Of a stretch of DNA of 6,707 nt, positions 4,902-6,707 are shown piece after piece. The translations under genes were made by a program, and so were the position numbers. This DNA comes from Chitinophagaceae bacterium (GTDB taxonomy: Bacteria; Bacteroidota; Bacteroidia; Chitinophagales; Chitinophagaceae), in the NCBI GenBank assembly GCA_026785745.1, contig JAJAZO010000068.1:1-6707 (forward strand), written 5' to 3'. The number at the start of each line of letters is the position of its first letter. Positions within the stretch are counted from its first letter, which is position 1. Under the pieces are notes generated by a model, which ran no database searches, was not told the origin of the DNA, and was given only the letters and a program-made list of their open reading frames with translations.

Positions 4902-6446
4902 ATGCCCCTTAACCACCTTTTCATTGTTTATCTTATCGGTACTCTTATTGTTTTCCTTCCATCATTTGGTTTTGCCAAACTGTTTGTAAAAGCGGGAGTG
5001 CCTGCCTGGAAAGCTTATGTACCTTTTTATAATACCTGGGTAATGCAGGAATTGACCCAACGACCCAAGCATTGGGTTTTCTGGCAATTCATTCCCGTTG
5101 TTGGCTGGTTCATCAGCCCCGGTATATTTATTGAATTTGTAAAAGCATTTGGCAAGTTTGGATTGGGTCATCATACTGCAGCTTCATTAGCAGCCCCCGT
5201 TTATTTTCCCTACCTCGCTTATAAGGAAGACCCTAAATTCATTGGCCCGGAAGGAGTGAGGAAACATAAGAAAAAAGGCTGGAGAGAATGGGTGGATGCC
5301 GCCATTTTTGCAGTCGTTGCGGCTACTCTTATCCGCACATTTGTTTTTGAGGCCTACACTATTCCTACTTCCTCCATGGAAAAGACATTATTGGTAAGGG
5401 ATTTTCTTTTTGTAAGTAAGCTGAGCTATGGGCCCCGCATTCCCAACACACCGCTTTCAGTACCTTTTGTTCATAATTATCTTCCCGTTGGTACCAGAAA
5501 ATCATATTCTGAACTGATAAAGATTCCTTATATCAGGTGGTTTGCTTCACCTGTAAAAAGAAATGATGTAGTGGTATTTAATTTCCCCGAAGGAGATACG
5601 GTAATTAATAAAACAGGCTTTCAGTCTGCACAGCCCTATTATAATTTCATCCGCCAGTTAGATGGAACTATGTCAGACAGAACCCGCCAACAAATATTAA
5701 GTGACCCTGACTATCCGATAGCCGTCCATCCGGTTGATAAAACAGATAATTATATAAAACGCTGTGTTGCTATAGCGGGGGATACACTTAAAATCATAAA
5801 CGGCATATTATATGTAAATGGTAGCCCGGCATTTGTTTCGCCAACATCAGCCACTTATTACTATTTCACTACCAGCAAACTCATTGATGAAACTGACTTG
5901 AAAGATGCCGGCATTTCACTTAACCAGGAAGATGGCTCTTCGGATTTTCAGCCGCAATCAGCCAATGTATATAGAATAAATGTTACGTTGCCAGAACTTG
6001 AGAAATTAAAGAAGATACCGGGAGTAATAGCCAATTCAATAAATGCGGAAATTGATTCAAGTGCAACAGGAACGGTATTCCCGTATGATACTACTTATTT
6101 CAAATGGACGGTTGATAATTTTGGCCCTTTAATAGTGCCTGCAAAGGGAACCACCATACAGTTAACACCGCAAAATATTTCTATTTATAAACGGTCCATC
6201 AGTTTTTATGAACATAATAAATGGGAGCAGAAAAACGGGAAGGTATATATAAATGATACGGAAGCCACCAGCTATACTTTCAAAATGAATTATTATTGGA
6301 TGATGGGGGATAACCGTCATAAATCGCAGGACAGCCGGTATTGGGGCTTTGTGTCGGAAGACAGGATTGTTGGCAAAGCCTGGATGATATGGTTTAGCTG
6401 GGATGGTGGACCCCGTTGGAAAAGGTTCTTTAAGTTTGTAAAATAA
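4902..6446 (+). CDS. lepB: Signal peptidase I (LepB), Bacteroidota-type with N-terminal extension and long insert
   Basis: This 514-residue membrane serine protease would cleave signal peptides from exported proteins at the outer face of the inner membrane. The conserved boxes are present: nucleophile S158 in PTSSMEKTL (155-163), box C KRNDVVVF (219-226), general-base K286 in YIKRCVAIAGD (284-294), and box E with GDN (469-471) and QDSRYWG (476-482). The N-terminal extension of about 125 residues has hydrophobic segments near 6-24 and 57-80 and a WKAYVPFYNTW segment (36-46) like the DUF5684-type domain found on such peptidases. A third membrane segment (about 131-149) leads into the catalytic domain. 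Between about 300 and 445 lies a large insert, making the protein much longer than E. coli LepB (about 324 residues), as is common in this phylum. The start at 4902 is the only in-frame ATG near the promoter. A terminator follows, so it is probably monocistronic. Confidence 0.95.
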   Translation: MPLNHLFIVYLIGTLIVFLPSFGFAKLFVKAGVPAWKAYVPFYNTWVMQELTQRPKHWVFWQFIPVVGWFISPGIFIEFVKAFGKFGLGHHTAASLAAPVYFPYLAYKEDPKFIGPEGVRKHKKKGWREWVDAAIFAVVAATLIRTFVFEAYTIPTSSMEKTLLVRDFLFVSKLSYGPRIPNTPLSVPFVHNYLPVGTRKSYSELIKIPYIRWFASPVKRNDVVVFNFPEGDTVINKTGFQSAQPYYNFIRQLDGTMSDRTRQQILSDPDYPIAVHPVDKTDNYIKRCVAIAGDTLKIINGILYVNGSPAFVSPTSATYYYFTTSKLIDETDLKDAGISLNQEDGSSDFQPQSANVYRINVTLPELEKLKKIPGVIANSINAEIDSSATGTVFPYDTTYFKWTVDNFGPLIVPAKGTTIQLTPQNISIYKRSISFYEHNKWEQKNGKVYINDTEATSYTFKMNYYWMMGDNRHKSQDSRYWGFVSEDRIVGKAWMIWFSWDGGPRWKRFFKFVK

Positions 6447-6459
6447 AATTGTAACTTTA

Positions 6460-6496
6460 AATGCCCTTGATAAAAATCAGGGGCATTCTTGTTTTT
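6460..6496 (+). terminator. Rho-independent terminator of lepB
   Basis: A 12-bp stem (6460-6471 with 6476-6487, one G-T wobble) with an AAAA loop is followed by TTCTTG-type sequence and five T residues (6492-6496). It begins 14 bases after the lepB stop and ends 17 bases before the cdd start. This leaves almost no room for a cdd promoter downstream of it. Confidence 0.85.
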
Positions 6497-6512
6497 CATC
6501 CAATCTTATTAC

Positions 6513-6707
6513 ATGAAGGAAAATAAATTTGAGTTTGAGTACGAAGTATATAACGATAGCAGTGAACTGAATGAGCAGGATGCCTGGTTGCTTAATGAAG
6601 CCAGAACAGTAACCGAGAATGCTTATGCACCTTATTCTAACTTTCATGTGGGTGCAGTAGCCATGCTGGAAAACGGTGAAGTAGTGGCAGGCACCAACCA
6701 GGAAAAT
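6513..6707 (+). CDS. cdd: Cytidine deaminase, N-terminal part (3' end outside window)
   Basis: An ATG at 6513 opens 65 codons that run off the window. Residues 38-48 (YAPYSNFHVGA) and 54-65 (NGEVVAGTNQEN) are the hallmark N-terminal segments of homotetrameric-type cytidine deaminases; the Asn-Gln-Glu-Asn stretch belongs to the nucleoside-binding region. The zinc-binding, catalytic H/C-A-E and P-C-x-x-C motifs would follow beyond the window edge. The enzyme converts cytidine and deoxycytidine to uridine and deoxyuridine in the cytoplasm for pyrimidine salvage. The N-terminal segment of about 30 residues is acidic. The gene follows the lepB terminator by 16 bases. A possible -7 element, TAACTTTA (6452-6459), lies before that terminator and has no well-spaced -33, so how cdd is transcribed is unclear. 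Confidence 0.9.
   Translation, partial: MKENKFEFEYEVYNDSSELNEQDAWLLNEARTVTENAYAPYSNFHVGAVAMLENGEVVAGTNQEN

Noticed and set aside
6452..6459. TAACTTTA as a -7 element for cdd
   Set aside because: It has one mismatch to the consensus, the nearest TTTG (6435-6438) is only 13 bases upstream, and the transcript would start inside the lepB terminator hairpin. It is possible but too weak to list as a promoter.

Overview
The window looks like chromosomal DNA from a member of the Bacteroidota, probably close to Chitinophagaceae. The evidence is an AT-rich base composition, genes without recognisable Shine-Dalgarno sequences, TAnnTTTG-type -7 promoter elements (characteristic of Bacteroidota), a large TonB-dependent receptor, and a signal peptidase I with the N-terminal extension and long periplasmic insert typical of that phylum. 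This placement is inferred from protein and promoter style, not from a marker gene.

Layout: (1) positions 1-2337 hold the 3' part of a TonB-dependent outer-membrane receptor gene, closed by a clear hairpin terminator at 2361-2391. (2) A gene-free stretch of about 400 bases (2338-2733) follows. It contains a 6-bp-arm inverted repeat, a second independent hairpin plus T-tract (2499-2530) that could end a short transcript or act as an attenuator, a palindromic mini-repeat (2535-2560), and a -7 element close to the next gene. (3) Positions 2734-3894 encode a response regulator fused to a sigma-54-activating AAA+ domain, with no C-terminal DNA-binding domain. (4) Positions 3869-4774 on the minus strand encode a MerR-type regulator with a cobalamin-binding-like C-terminal half (CarH/LitR type). 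It runs convergently into the previous gene, and the two coding regions overlap by 26 bases. (5) Positions 4902-6446 encode signal peptidase I (lepB), divergent from the MerR gene. The spacer between them carries a near-perfect long palindrome that overlaps the putative -33 element of lepB. (6) A terminator (6460-6496) separates lepB from the first 65 codons of a cytidine deaminase gene (cdd), which runs off the window.

The genes do not form an obvious pathway. Each coding region appears to be its own transcription unit. The linkage most worth examining is regulatory: a B12-binding-type MerR protein next to a palindrome that sits on the promoter of the divergently transcribed signal peptidase gene. 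The most novel items are the structured gene-free region at 2431-2560, the activator lacking a DNA-binding domain and carrying an altered sigma-54-contact loop, and the MerR protein's altered cobalamin-contact residues. I found no mobile element, CRISPR array, tRNA or rRNA, and nothing that amounts to an obviously new multi-gene system.
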